A DNA stretch of 19,965 nucleotides from Bacteroidota bacterium (GCA_005786915.1 SYCM01000004.1:1-19965), one strand, 5' to 3'; shown: positions 1 to 7,928, numbered from the stretch's first letter. Notes: generated by a model not told the origin, from the letters alone. Numbers and translations are program-made.

Positions 1-780
1 GCGGTCGACCGTCATGCGGTTCGGATTGTTCTTGGGGATGACACCTTCGAAATTGGGATACTTTCCGTCAATGAGTCGGCACACCAGAGTAACGCCGTCG
101 TAGGTGAACTGCGCGTTTTGTTCGGTGTAGCGAATTTCGACGAGGTCGTCGTTGCTGCCCAGTGTGGCCTTCAGCAGATTCAACGGCTTTTTGGGCATGA
201 TGAATTCGGCGGTTTGCGGAGCGGCGAAGTCGCTTCGGCGGTAGCGCACCAGCTTGTGGGCGTCGGTGGCCACAAACGTGAGGCTTTCGGGAGTCAGCTG
301 AAAAAACACGCCGCTCATCACCGGGCGCAGGTCGGCGTTGCCGGCGGCAAACAGGGTCTTGCCAATCGCGGTGCCGAGCACGTGGGCGGGGAGTTCCACC
401 GTTACGGTGGCCGCTACCTCGGGAGCCTTGGGGTATTCAGCAGCGTCGACATAGGAAATCGCGTACTTGCCAAAATCGCTGCTTACTTCGAGGCTGTGGG
501 CGCTCGGGTTGAACGTAAACGTCAACGGCTGCTCGGGAAAGCTCTTGACCGTGTCCAACAGCATGCGGGCAGGAATGGCCGCGGTAGCGCTACTTTCGGC
601 CGACACTTCGAGCGTCGTGGTCATCGTGGTCTCTAGATCTGAGGCCGTGAGGGTGAGCTTGTTGGGTTCTAGAACCACTAGAAAGTGGTCCAAAATTGGG
701 AGGGTATGGTTGGATTGAATGACACCCGAAACGGTCTGCAAAGCGCGGAGCAGTTGTCCGCTGGAAACGATGAACTTCAT
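1..780 (-). CDS. dnaN: DNA polymerase III sliding clamp (beta subunit), N-terminal part
   Basis: This encodes the beta sliding clamp, the ring-shaped dimer that tethers the replicative polymerase and repair factors to DNA. The first 260 codons are present. The window edge removes the C-terminal part, roughly a third of the usual length of about 370 residues, including most of domain III. The translation begins MKFIVSSGQLLRALQTVSG and carries clamp hallmarks: the N-terminal strand/helix, then PVMSGVFF and ATDAHKLVRYR in domain II, and a later LIDGKYPNFEGVIP segment. The ATG at 780 matches the usual clamp start and lies 12 bases after the stop of the DUF4340 gene. It is therefore the last visible gene of the operon that includes gldFG. 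No dnaA is in view, which fits the unlinked dnaA/dnaN arrangement usual in Bacteroidota. The identification is very secure. Confidence 0.97.
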   Translation of the reverse strand, partial: MKFIVSSGQLLRALQTVSGVIQSNHTLPILDHFLVVLEPNKLTLTASDLETTMTTTLEVSAESSATAAIPARMLLDTVKSFPEQPLTFTFNPSAHSLEVSSDFGKYAISYVDAAEYPKAPEVAATVTVELPAHVLGTAIGKTLFAAGNADLRPVMSGVFFQLTPESLTFVATDAHKLVRYRRSDFAAPQTAEFIMPKKPLNLLKATLGSNDDLVEIRYTEQNAQFTYDGVTLVCRLIDGKYPNFEGVIPKNNPNRMTVDR

Positions 781-792
781 ACTGCAAAGTAA

Positions 793-1809
793 TTACCTCG
801 AGGCACGCAAAGCGTGAGAACTTTTCAACAGGTGTTGAAGACCGAAGCGCTGCACAAGTACCATGCGCCCGTCGTCCAAAAAGCCATAAAACCTGTTGGG
901 ATCGAACTCGAGTGGCGCACCGTCCTCGGTCATGGCCTCGGGGTCGGGCGGAACGTGGTAAAGGTCCATGCGATTGCGGCTTCCGTCAGCCCGCAGCACG
1001 TCGACGCGAATGCGCGGAACAAGGGCTTTGAGGCTGTCTTGCTTGCCGTGGGCCAGGTCGCTCGGTATCACGACGCCCTCATACTGGCTCGAGGCCACCG
1101 CCTTCAGCAGAGCTTGTACGGCCATGCCGTCGGCCGGCGCTTTTTTGCCGTTTTGCTCGAGCGTCCAGCTTCCGCCCTGTTCGCGAACCGTATAACTCGC
1201 AGAAGAGGAGTCGGCGAAGCTCAGCTGGATGGAGGTCACGGGCTCGGTGCTCGACCAGAGAATGCGGTGCCGCCATAGGTCCTCCCTCAGGAAGAACCGG
1301 CTGCTCAAGAAGCCGTTAAATCCAGGAATGTGCACGGCCACTGGGCGTCCGAAGCCGTCGCGCAAAAAGTAGGTGCCGAGCATGTCGGGCGTTTCGGTGC
1401 CGACCGTGAACGACTTGAGGTTTTCTTCGCCGGCGAAGACGTCGACGTGGGTGCCGTAAGTCGACATGGCCGAAAGGATGTTGGCCGTGGCGGCGTCGGG
1501 AGCAAATCCCCGAAGGCGCACGCGGTAGAGGGTTTCGAGTAGGACCTCGATGGCGTCGGGCCGCACCGGATGGGCGCCGTTGATCAACCAAACGCCCGAC
1601 TCGCGGGTGAGTACGGCGGTGTCGGGACTGCGGTTCCACAAGACGATGCGGTCAATTGAGGCGGTGTCGGCGACGGCAAAGTCATAGGCTTCGGGACTCA
1701 AGTCGTCGTGGCTTTGCGACTCGCGGAGGACCAAAAAAACCACAAGGCCCACCAAGGCGAGGCCCAAAATCACAGACCAGCGCAGGGCGGGAAGTTTGGA
1801 TAGCTTCAT
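793..1809 (-). CDS. DUF4340 domain-containing membrane-anchored protein
   Basis: This is a 338-residue protein with one N-terminal transmembrane helix (about residues 11-27) and a large domain predicted to lie outside the cytoplasm. The rest resembles DUF4340: repeated short beta-rich units with sequences such as GVWLING, GTYFLRDG and a WRHRILWSS-type segment. The family has no assigned biochemical function. It is found next to GldG-type ABC-transporter components in many bacteria, so an accessory role with the GldF-GldG complex is a reasonable inference from position. The ATG at 1809 overlaps the TGA of gldFG by four bases (ATGA), which suggests translational coupling. dnaN follows after 12 bases. 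No frameshift or truncation is seen. Membrane topology and family are fairly secure, but the function is not. Confidence 0.85.
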   Translation of the reverse strand: MKLSKLPALRWSVILGLALVGLVVFLVLRESQSHDDLSPEAYDFAVADTASIDRIVLWNRSPDTAVLTRESGVWLINGAHPVRPDAIEVLLETLYRVRLRGFAPDAATANILSAMSTYGTHVDVFAGEENLKSFTVGTETPDMLGTYFLRDGFGRPVAVHIPGFNGFLSSRFFLREDLWRHRILWSSTEPVTSIQLSFADSSSASYTVREQGGSWTLEQNGKKAPADGMAVQALLKAVASSQYEGVVIPSDLAHGKQDSLKALVPRIRVDVLRADGSRNRMDLYHVPPDPEAMTEDGAPLEFDPNRFYGFLDDGRMVLVQRFGLQHLLKSSHALRASR

Positions 1810-4238
1810 AATTCAGATTGGGGACGGCCGAATCGGCGCTTGCGGAGGCGGCGGTACAGGGTGTGCAGAACGAGCACGAGGGCAATCGGCGCGACCGTAT
1901 TTAGGGTTTGAAAGAAGACGGCGCGGGCGTCCACTTTGGGGCGGTCCAGCAGGCGCAGGCTGACGTCGCGGCCCCGCACCGAAATGAGTCCGCTGCCCTC
2001 GAGCAGGTAGTCCATCGCGTTCAGCAAAAAGTCGGAATTGCCAAACTGCTGGCCCGTGTACTGGTCGTAGCCGAGCGGCAGGGGCGCGCCCCGCGGAATG
2101 TCGCTCCGCACAATGTTGCGCTGGTTTTTGCCCAAGTCTCCGTCGCCCACGACGAGCAGTTTGGCGTCTTTGGCCGCAGCGGGCGGCGCGGGCAGCTCGG
2201 TTTTGGGCACCATGCGGTTGGCGTAGTAGGAGGGAAGTTCGCCCTCCAGGAGCACCGCGGTAGCGAGCGGACCCTCGGTGTAGAGGCTGCGCACGGGTTC
2301 GTTGTACAGCTCCGCCAGGCTCACTTGGGTGGGCGACGGGCGGCGGCGCGCGTAGGGCGAGGTTTGCAGGAGCACGGTTTTGGTGACGCCCGGGACGCGA
2401 ATGGTGTCGAGGGTGGTACCGAACTCGTAGCGCACCGCGTTGAGGTTTTTCACAATCGGGTGTTCGGACTGCGGAAGCATCAGCGGAAAGTAGACCCAGG
2501 GGCGCACGGAGCGCTGGTCGTTCACGCCGGCACATACCAGGTCGGTGGCCAGCGAGGTGTTCACGCGGGCTCCGTAGGTGAACAGCAGCCCGTCGAGCCC
2601 GATGAAGTCGAGCTGCGGATAGGCCAAAAATTCGGAGGCGTAGCTCAGCGAATCCATCTCGGCGTGCACGGCTTCGACCATCCAGATGGCGCGGCCGTTG
2701 TTCATGAGGTACTGGTCGAGCAGCCAGCGGTCGAGCTCGGCAAACGACTCGCGCGACTTGGCCAGGATGATCCCGTCAAAGCTGTTGAGTCGGCGCACCT
2801 GCTCCGTGAGCGAGGGTTCGCCGGTGGTGCTGTCGACGGGAAACTCCCGCAGGTTGAAGCGGAACACGTCGTAGCTCTTGCGCAGGTTCAGCTCGAGGGC
2901 CGCGGTCTGAATCGGCGCGAGTTCGCCGTGGCCGTCGATGAAGGCGACGCGCTTGCGCTCGGTCTGCAGCAGTCCGCGAAGGGAGGCCGCAAGGGCGTAC
3001 TCCAGGTTTTGGATGCTGGCGTTGATCTGGGCTTCGGGGGCCTGGGCAAACTGCTCGAGGAGCAGCGAAACCGGCCATTGGCGTTCGTTGTAGCTCACGA
3101 CGGCCCCGGGGAAAACTTGCTGGGTTTTCACGCCGTCGGCCTCCTGGATTTCGAGCTGAATGGCGCCGAGGCCCAGGTTTTGAAGTTGGGTGTAGGTGTC
3201 GCGGCGCACCTGCGGGTCGGGGTTCTCTGACGGGTTGACGAGCTCGTACCGGATGTTGCGGTTGCGTGCGCGGAATTCGTCGAGCAGCCGAACGGTCTCG
3301 GCTTGAAGGCGCTGGAAGCCGGCGGGGAATTCGCCCTCGAGGTAAATGGTGACCAGCATGGGCTCCTCAACCTGGGCGATGAGCTCCTCGGTGGCGTCGC
3401 TCAGGCTGAACCGCTGGTCGGCCGTGAGGTCCAAGCGCAAGAACACCGGGCGGAAGGTCGACAGGGCGACCACGGCCAGGGCTGCGGCCAGCGGAGCCAT
3501 GCGGCGCAGGTCTTTGCGGGGCTCGAGCATCAGCCGGGCTCCGGCCAAAAAGACCACGGTGAGTCCGCCAAAGTACAGTACGTCGTTGGCGTCGACGACG
3601 CCCCGGCTCATCGACGTGTAGTGCTCACTAATGCCCCACTGGACGAGGTAGAGTCCGCGGTTGGCCACGCTCGGAAGGTCGACGAACGCGTCAAAGCCCG
3701 CGTACATTGCCAGGCTGCCCGCGGCTCCGCCGACAAAAGCCACGATGGAATTGTCGGTGCTGGCGCTGAAGAGCAGCGAAATGGCGAGGTAGGTTCCGCC
3801 CAAGACAAACAGACCCAGGTAGGAGCCCGCCGTACTGCCCAGGTCGAGGTTGCCCACGGGGTTGCCCAGGACGTAGAGCGAGGCGGCGTAGAGCAGCGTT
3901 GGGAGCAGGGCTAGGCCCAAGAGGGCCATGCCGGCCAGCCATTTTCCGGTGACAATGTTCCAGGTGGTCAAGGGCTTGGCGCGCAGCCAATCGAGGGTTC
4001 CGGCGCGGCGCTCCTCGGCGAGCATGCGCATGGCCAGCGCGGGCACCAAAAACAAGAAGACCCAAGGCGAAAGCATGAACAACCCGTCGAGCTGCGCGTA
4101 TCCGCTGTCGAGCAGGTGAAAGCTGCCGGGCATGAGCCAGAGAAACACCGCATTGAGCCCGAGGTAAACGCTTAAAACGAGTACGCCCGTGGCGGACTGA
4201 AAGAAGGATGCGAATTCGCGGCGGGCTAGACTGAGCAT
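1806..4238 (-). CDS. gldFG: GldF-GldG fusion: gliding-motility ABC transporter permease and substrate-domain protein in one chain
   Basis: An 810-residue protein joins two proteins that are separate in Flavobacterium johnsoniae. Residues 1-240 match GldF, an ABC-2 type permease: it starts MLSLARREFASFFQ, has about six membrane segments (near 14-35, 57-72, 98-123, 140-159, 164-182, 219-237) and the family segment EERRAGTLDWL. From about 246 it continues straight into GldG: a membrane helix (246-266), then the LDLTADQRFSLS element typical of GldG starts, a long extracytoplasmic domain with the IDGHGE segment near 434, and a final helix near 780-796 before a basic tail. GldA, the ATPase partner, is not in the window. 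In F. johnsoniae this transporter is needed for gliding. I chose the ATG at 4238 because the open frame upstream of it lies inside the preceding gene and has no family similarity. There is a 13-base overlap with the ABM gene. Confidence 0.9.
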   Translation of the reverse strand: MLSLARREFASFFQSATGVLVLSVYLGLNAVFLWLMPGSFHLLDSGYAQLDGLFMLSPWVFLFLVPALAMRMLAEERRAGTLDWLRAKPLTTWNIVTGKWLAGMALLGLALLPTLLYAASLYVLGNPVGNLDLGSTAGSYLGLFVLGGTYLAISLLFSASTDNSIVAFVGGAAGSLAMYAGFDAFVDLPSVANRGLYLVQWGISEHYTSMSRGVVDANDVLYFGGLTVVFLAGARLMLEPRKDLRRMAPLAAALAVVALSTFRPVFLRLDLTADQRFSLSDATEELIAQVEEPMLVTIYLEGEFPAGFQRLQAETVRLLDEFRARNRNIRYELVNPSENPDPQVRRDTYTQLQNLGLGAIQLEIQEADGVKTQQVFPGAVVSYNERQWPVSLLLEQFAQAPEAQINASIQNLEYALAASLRGLLQTERKRVAFIDGHGELAPIQTAALELNLRKSYDVFRFNLREFPVDSTTGEPSLTEQVRRLNSFDGIILAKSRESFAELDRWLLDQYLMNNGRAIWMVEAVHAEMDSLSYASEFLAYPQLDFIGLDGLLFTYGARVNTSLATDLVCAGVNDQRSVRPWVYFPLMLPQSEHPIVKNLNAVRYEFGTTLDTIRVPGVTKTVLLQTSPYARRRPSPTQVSLAELYNEPVRSLYTEGPLATAVLLEGELPSYYANRMVPKTELPAPPAAAKDAKLLVVGDGDLGKNQRNIVRSDIPRGAPLPLGYDQYTGQQFGNSDFLLNAMDYLLEGSGLISVRGRDVSLRLLDRPKVDARAVFFQTLNTVAPIALVLVLHTLYRRLRKRRFGRPQSEL

Positions 4239-4534
4239 GGAGGTTGCGTAAGGAGGTCGCAGGACCAAGCCCGCGCGGGAGCGTCGAACCAGGCCTTTAA
4301 CGTGGGCCAAATTTCGGCAAAAGTGGCGGACTGACGGTATGCTTCGAGAAACTCTTCGCGAAGCCAGGTGCTGTAGGTGAAGTAGCTGCCGTCGTGCGCC
4401 CGCAGCCAGGTCGCATTGAGGCATCCGGGCTGGTTCGCGACCACCTTGATTTGGGTGCCGACGTAGGCCTCAAACGCCTCCCGGTGGTGCGGGGCGACGT
4501 GCAGGTGGACGATGCGAACGAGCGGCGTGCTCAC
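4226..4534 (-). CDS. Small antibiotic biosynthesis monooxygenase (ABM) superfamily protein
   Basis: A 102-residue dimeric alpha-beta-barrel (ferredoxin-like) protein is predicted. It opens with a strand VRIVHLHVAPHHREAF, has the ABM-like NQPGC turn and an FTYSTW strand, and ends with a conserved-looking IWPTLKAWFDAPARAWS helix. Many ABM proteins act on quinones or haem, but nothing here fixes the substrate, so an enzymatic role is only possible. The start is GTG at 4534. It overlaps the TGA of the upstream SAM-adenosyltransferase gene (GTGA at 4531-4534), so the two are probably translationally coupled. The 3' end overlaps the gldFG start by 13 bases. Its fixed place in this operon is the best clue to its function. 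Confidence 0.8.
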   Translation of the reverse strand: MSTPLVRIVHLHVAPHHREAFEAYVGTQIKVVANQPGCLNATWLRAHDGSYFTYSTWLREEFLEAYRQSATFAEIWPTLKAWFDAPARAWSCDLLTQPPCSV

Positions 4535-5331
4535 GCGATGCGAAGTTCAATGGCGTCGCCCGGCCGCACGCCCAGCAGGCGCGAGGCGAGGTTGGCGCGG
4601 TCTCCGCCGCCGTCGTGAAGTCCGATTTCGAGGTACCCGAACCGATTGGTTCTGAAGTAGAGGTCGCCGGGCGTGAGTCCCTGAGGGCTCCACCACTTGC
4701 GGACCCTTTGGCCGCGCACGCTGGTTTCGAACGGCCGCCCCTGGGCCCATCGCTGGAGCCAGGCCTCGTCGGCGTCGGTCACCAGCTGGCCGTACTGGTC
4801 GACGAACTGAATGTGTACCAGGGCTGACTGCTCGCTCCGCACCTCGGGCTTGAGGACGGCCCGCTGCTGCCAGTCGGTTCGCCCGGGACCGAGCACGCTC
4901 AGGCTCCCCCCGTCGAGCAGGTGGGCGGCGGCGGCGGCGAGCAGGGCTTCGGCGGTGGTGCAGTCCAGTCGGTTTTTCAAGTCGAGCTGAATGCGCTGCC
5001 CGGGCTGGAGGTCGGGCCGCAGCATGGCCAAGAGTCCGTTGTCGAGGCCGAGAAAGTAGTGTCCGTCCAGGGAGCACGCCATCAGGGGCGTTTCAGGCCA
5101 GTAGATGCTGTCGACCAGAATCACGTGGATGCTTCCCTCGGGAAAGTCGCGGTACGCCCCGCGCACGATGTAGGCGGCCTCGCTGAGGTTGCGCGACTGC
5201 ACGCTGTGGGTGAGGTCCACGACCGGGGCTACGGTACCGGTGCGGAGCATTTCGGCATAGATCCTTCCGCGCAGACCCGCTGAATCGGGGTCGCGCCATC
5301 CGTAGTCGGTGGTGAGGGTGATGACGGCCAC
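4531..5331 (-). CDS. SAM hydroxide adenosyltransferase (DUF62) family protein, divergent active site
   Basis: This 266-residue protein belongs to the family that hydrolyses S-adenosylmethionine to adenosine and methionine and includes the fluorinase/chlorinase enzymes. The N-terminal ITLTTDYG motif, the VVDLTHSVQSRNLSEAAYIV segment, the GLDNGLL motif and a C-terminal domain with NRFGYLEI all fit. The start is the GTG at 5331, because the family begins right at this strand and upstream codons are antisense to phoH. The expected VVDPGVGTxR loop reads LVDSIYWPET (Asp74 kept, Arg replaced), and the usual FHGRD region reads CTTAEA. Two residues of the proposed Asp-Arg-His triad therefore seem absent, which makes activity uncertain. 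It is first in the operon leading to gldFG and dnaN. A one-mismatch -7 element (TACTTTTA, 5355-5348) could drive it. Confidence 0.85.
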   Translation of the reverse strand: MAVITLTTDYGWRDPDSAGLRGRIYAEMLRTGTVAPVVDLTHSVQSRNLSEAAYIVRGAYRDFPEGSIHVILVDSIYWPETPLMACSLDGHYFLGLDNGLLAMLRPDLQPGQRIQLDLKNRLDCTTAEALLAAAAAHLLDGGSLSVLGPGRTDWQQRAVLKPEVRSEQSALVHIQFVDQYGQLVTDADEAWLQRWAQGRPFETSVRGQRVRKWWSPQGLTPGDLYFRTNRFGYLEIGLHDGGGDRANLASRLLGVRPGDAIELRIA

Positions 5332-5336
5332 AGCTG

Positions 5337-5344
5337 TACCTTTG
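5337..5344 (+). promoter_or_regulatory. Bacteroidota -7 promoter element for phoH-purC
   Basis: TACCTTTG exactly matches the Bacteroidota consensus TAnnTTTG and ends 14 bases before the phoH ATG. No TTG is seen at the expected -33 position. The element lies within the 27-base gap between two divergent start codons, so the promoter for phoH starts almost at the opposite gene's first codon. Confidence 0.55.
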
Positions 5345-5358
5345 AAGCTGTAAAAGTA

Positions 5359-6357
5359 ATGGAGCGCATCGTCCACCTCGAAGACGTCGATCCCCGAGTT
5401 TTGTTCGGGGAGCATAATTCCCTGATGCGCCAGCTGGAATCGTATTTTCCCAAGCTCCGTTTGGTGGCCCGGGGCGAAGTCATCAAGTTCACGGGCGCTC
5501 CCGAGGACGTGGCCTCGTTCGAAGAGAAGCTCGACCTGCTCCTGCGCCACATTCGCAAGTTCAACGTGCTCACGGCGCCCCAATTGGAGCGCATTGTGCT
5601 CGACGACAGCCCGTCGATTCTCAAGAGCTTGAGCGAGGGAGATGAGGTCATTGTGCACGGCGTCAACGGGCACGTGATCAAGGCACGGACCGCCAACCAG
5701 CAGCGCATGGTGAACGCGGTGGGCGCCAACGACCTCACGTTTGCCATGGGGCCGGCGGGCACCGGCAAAACCTACACGGCGGTGGCCCTCGCGGTGCGCT
5801 CGCTCAAAAACAAAGAAGTTCGCCGGTTGGTCCTTACCCGCCCTGCCGTGGAAGCGGGCGAGTCCCTCGGATTTTTGCCGGGCGACATGAAGGAAAAACT
5901 GGACCCCTACATGCAGCCGCTGTACGACGCGCTGCGCGACATGATTCCGGCCGAGCGCTTGGTCCAGTACCTCGAGAACGGAACGATCGAAATCGCGCCC
6001 CTGGCCTTCATGCGCGGACGCACGCTAGATCGGGCTTTTGTCATCCTGGACGAGGCCCAAAACACCACGGTGTCGCAGATGAAGATGTTTTTAACCCGCA
6101 TGGGGCCGTCGTCGAAATTCATCGTTACGGGCGATCCCTCGCAAACCGATTTGCCGCCGCGGGCGGCGTCGGGGCTTCCGCACGCCCTTCGCCTGCTCGG
6201 CGGAATGAAGGGCATCGGCCACATCGAGCTCGACGGACGCGACGTGGTGCGCCACCCGCTGGTCCGCAAAATCATTGCGGCCTACGACGCCGAAGGCCAA
6301 AAAAGCATGGCGGCCCGAACCGCTCGAGAGGCTAATCAAGAACCATCAAAAAACTAA
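5359..6357 (+). CDS. phoH: PhoH-family ATPase (PhoH/YbeZ)
   Basis: This is a 332-residue cytoplasmic P-loop ATPase of the PhoH/YbeZ family, related to the helicase core of superfamily 1 and linked in other bacteria to RNA metabolism and the YbeY nuclease. The N-terminal 100 or so residues form the KH-like domain of the family. The Walker A motif is GPAGTGKT (131-138) and the Walker B region is VILDEAQN (228-235), followed by MKMFLTRMG and the VTGDPSQTDLP motif. The length is typical and all motifs are intact. The ATG at 5359 follows a good TAnnTTTG element and is only 27 bases from the opposite gene's GTG. purC starts 3 bases after its stop, so they are almost certainly co-transcribed. Confidence 0.96.
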   Translation: MERIVHLEDVDPRVLFGEHNSLMRQLESYFPKLRLVARGEVIKFTGAPEDVASFEEKLDLLLRHIRKFNVLTAPQLERIVLDDSPSILKSLSEGDEVIVHGVNGHVIKARTANQQRMVNAVGANDLTFAMGPAGTGKTYTAVALAVRSLKNKEVRRLVLTRPAVEAGESLGFLPGDMKEKLDPYMQPLYDALRDMIPAERLVQYLENGTIEIAPLAFMRGRTLDRAFVILDEAQNTTVSQMKMFLTRMGPSSKFIVTGDPSQTDLPPRAASGLPHALRLLGGMKGIGHIELDGRDVVRHPLVRKIIAAYDAEGQKSMAARTAREANQEPSKN

Positions 6358-6360
6358 ATC

Positions 6361-7314
6361 ATGGCGCTGACCCATTCCGAATTCCATTTTACGGGCCAAG
6401 AGTCGGTTTACCACGGAAAAGTACGCGACGTGTACCGCCTTAGCGGCGGGCGAATGGTCATGGTCGCATCAGACCGCATCTCCGCCTTTGACGTGGTGCT
6501 CCCGAAAGGAATTCCGCACAAAGGCCAGGTTCTCAATCAGATGGCTGCGCATTTTCTCGAATCCACCGCCGATTTGGTCCCCAACTGGCGCGTGGCCAGT
6601 CCCGACCCCGTGGTCAGCGTCGGCCACACCGCGGAACCGTTTAAAGTGGAAATGGTCATTCGCGGCTACCTGAGCGGCCACGCTTGGCGCACCTACGCCG
6701 CCGGAGGACGCACGCTCTGCGGGGTGGCCCTCGCCGAAGGGCTCCGCGAGTCCGACGCCCTGCCCGAGCCCATCATTACGCCGACCACCAAGGAAGCCAT
6801 CGGTACCCACGATGAAGACATCAGCCGCGAGGAGGTTTTGGCGCGCGGCATCGTCAGCGAAGCCCACTACACCCAGCTCGAGGCCTACACCCGGGCGCTC
6901 TTTGCCCGCGGCCAGCAGATGGCCCGCGAGCGCGGACTCATTTTGGTGGACACCAAGTACGAGTTTGGACTGCTGCCCGACGGCCGCATCGTGCTGATTG
7001 ACGAAATCCATACGCCCGACTCGTCGCGCTACTTCATCGCCGAGGGGTACGAGGCGCGCCAAGCCTCTGGGGAACCCCAAATTCAGCTGTCCAAAGAGTT
7101 TGTGCGCCAGTTCCTGATCGCCAATGGTTTTCAGGGCAAGGAAGGCCAAGTAATCCCTGAGCTTACGGACGAATGGGCGGCTGACGTGTCGAAGCGCTAC
7201 ATCCAGCTCTACGAATTGGTCACGGGTAAAACGTTTGAGCCCGCGGCGGACGGCGACCCTGAAGCTCGCATCCAAGCCAACGTGGAACGCTTTTTGGCGT
7301 CTAGTCCATTATGA
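6361..7314 (+). CDS. purC: Phosphoribosylaminoimidazole-succinocarboxamide synthase (SAICAR synthase)
   Basis: This enzyme joins aspartate to CAIR with ATP in de novo purine synthesis. The 317-residue sequence has the family motifs in order: GKVRDVY (19-25), SDRISAFD (37-44), VIRGYLSGHAW (99-109), PIITPTTK (137-144), HDEDIS (150-155) and, later, LVDTKYEFG with LIDEIHTPDSSRY. The length fits the larger form of about 310 residues found in Bacteroidota and eukaryotes, rather than the short bacterial form of about 240. It sits 3 bases after phoH and shares an ATGA overlap with the next gene. No other purine gene is nearby. Intact and secure. Confidence 0.97.
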   Translation: MALTHSEFHFTGQESVYHGKVRDVYRLSGGRMVMVASDRISAFDVVLPKGIPHKGQVLNQMAAHFLESTADLVPNWRVASPDPVVSVGHTAEPFKVEMVIRGYLSGHAWRTYAAGGRTLCGVALAEGLRESDALPEPIITPTTKEAIGTHDEDISREEVLARGIVSEAHYTQLEAYTRALFARGQQMARERGLILVDTKYEFGLLPDGRIVLIDEIHTPDSSRYFIAEGYEARQASGEPQIQLSKEFVRQFLIANGFQGKEGQVIPELTDEWAADVSKRYIQLYELVTGKTFEPAADGDPEARIQANVERFLASSPL

Positions 7315-7907
7315 ATCGACTTTTTTTAGCTGCTGGCCTTGGGCTGCTCGCCCTTGGAGCCCAAGCCCAACTCACACGCGGCGTGACCGCTGGCTACCAC
7401 CTTGCGGATGTTCGCGTCTCGTTCAATCCGTTGATTGATCCCACGTTTACTCCAGTGGCCACCGGTCGTGCCGGCTACCATGCGGGCGGTTTTTACAGAG
7501 CTTCTGCCGGACTCTTCTACGCGCAGCCTCAAGTGTGGCTCACGGGCCTCAACCAGCAGTTCATCATCGAAGATGGGACCTTTACTCCAGAAGTCCTTGA
7601 CTGGTCGTTGCTTCGCTTGGATGTTCCCGTCGAGGTGGGCATTAAACTCGGTCCTTTGTTCGGATTTGTGGCTCCGGTGTACTCGATCGCGTTGGCAGAG
7701 TCGGGTGGGCTGAACCTCACCGATCCGGGCAACGGAAGCTGGGGCGGTCAGGTGGGCGTAGGCGTCAAACTTGGCGGACTCCAGCTCAGCGCCCGATATG
7801 AGGGCTCGCTGTCGGCCTTCGGTCAAACCCTGAGCCTTGGGGGCGTCGACTTTGAGACCGACAACCGGATCAACCAATTTATCGCTTCGGCTGCGCTCAA
7901 ACTCTGA
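7311..7907 (+). CDS. Small outer-membrane beta-barrel protein (PorT-like superfamily)
   Basis: This 198-residue exported protein has a signal peptide (1-19, cleavage after AQA). The mature part consists of alternating hydrophobic/polar strands rich in Gly and aromatic residues (for example AGLFYAQPQVWL, GGQVGVGVKLGG, LQLSARYEGSL). It ends in a hydrophobic strand (FIASAALKL), as expected for an eight-to-ten-strand outer-membrane barrel. It resembles the outer-membrane beta-barrel/PorT family in Bacteroidota, but I cannot call it PorT itself: that gene is usually beside ubiE, which is absent here. The ATG overlaps the purC stop (ATGA), and a strong terminator follows 21 bases after the stop. 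Its ligand or partner is unknown. Confidence 0.75.
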   Translation: MNRLFLAAGLGLLALGAQAQLTRGVTAGYHLADVRVSFNPLIDPTFTPVATGRAGYHAGGFYRASAGLFYAQPQVWLTGLNQQFIIEDGTFTPEVLDWSLLRLDVPVEVGIKLGPLFGFVAPVYSIALAESGGLNLTDPGNGSWGGQVGVGVKLGGLQLSARYEGSLSAFGQTLSLGGVDFETDNRINQFIASAALKL

Positions 7908-7928
7908 GGGCGGTTCGAGCGGACTAAC

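Noticed and set aside
1908..3230. A 440-codon open frame on the plus strand opposite gldFG
   Set aside because: It is an antisense shadow caused by GC-rich codon use. It has no recognisable motifs and the opposite strand is a clear GldF-GldG.
4239..4424. A 62-residue N-terminal extension of GldF-GldG
   Set aside because: It lies within the ABM gene in another frame, and GldF normally starts at the equivalent of MLSLARREF.
4921..4945. GCGGCGGCGGCGGCG-like triplet repeat
   Set aside because: It encodes the alanine run of the DUF62 homologue and is explained by codon use.
6469..7275. A 268-codon minus-strand open frame opposite purC
   Set aside because: It is antisense to a fully conserved SAICAR synthase.
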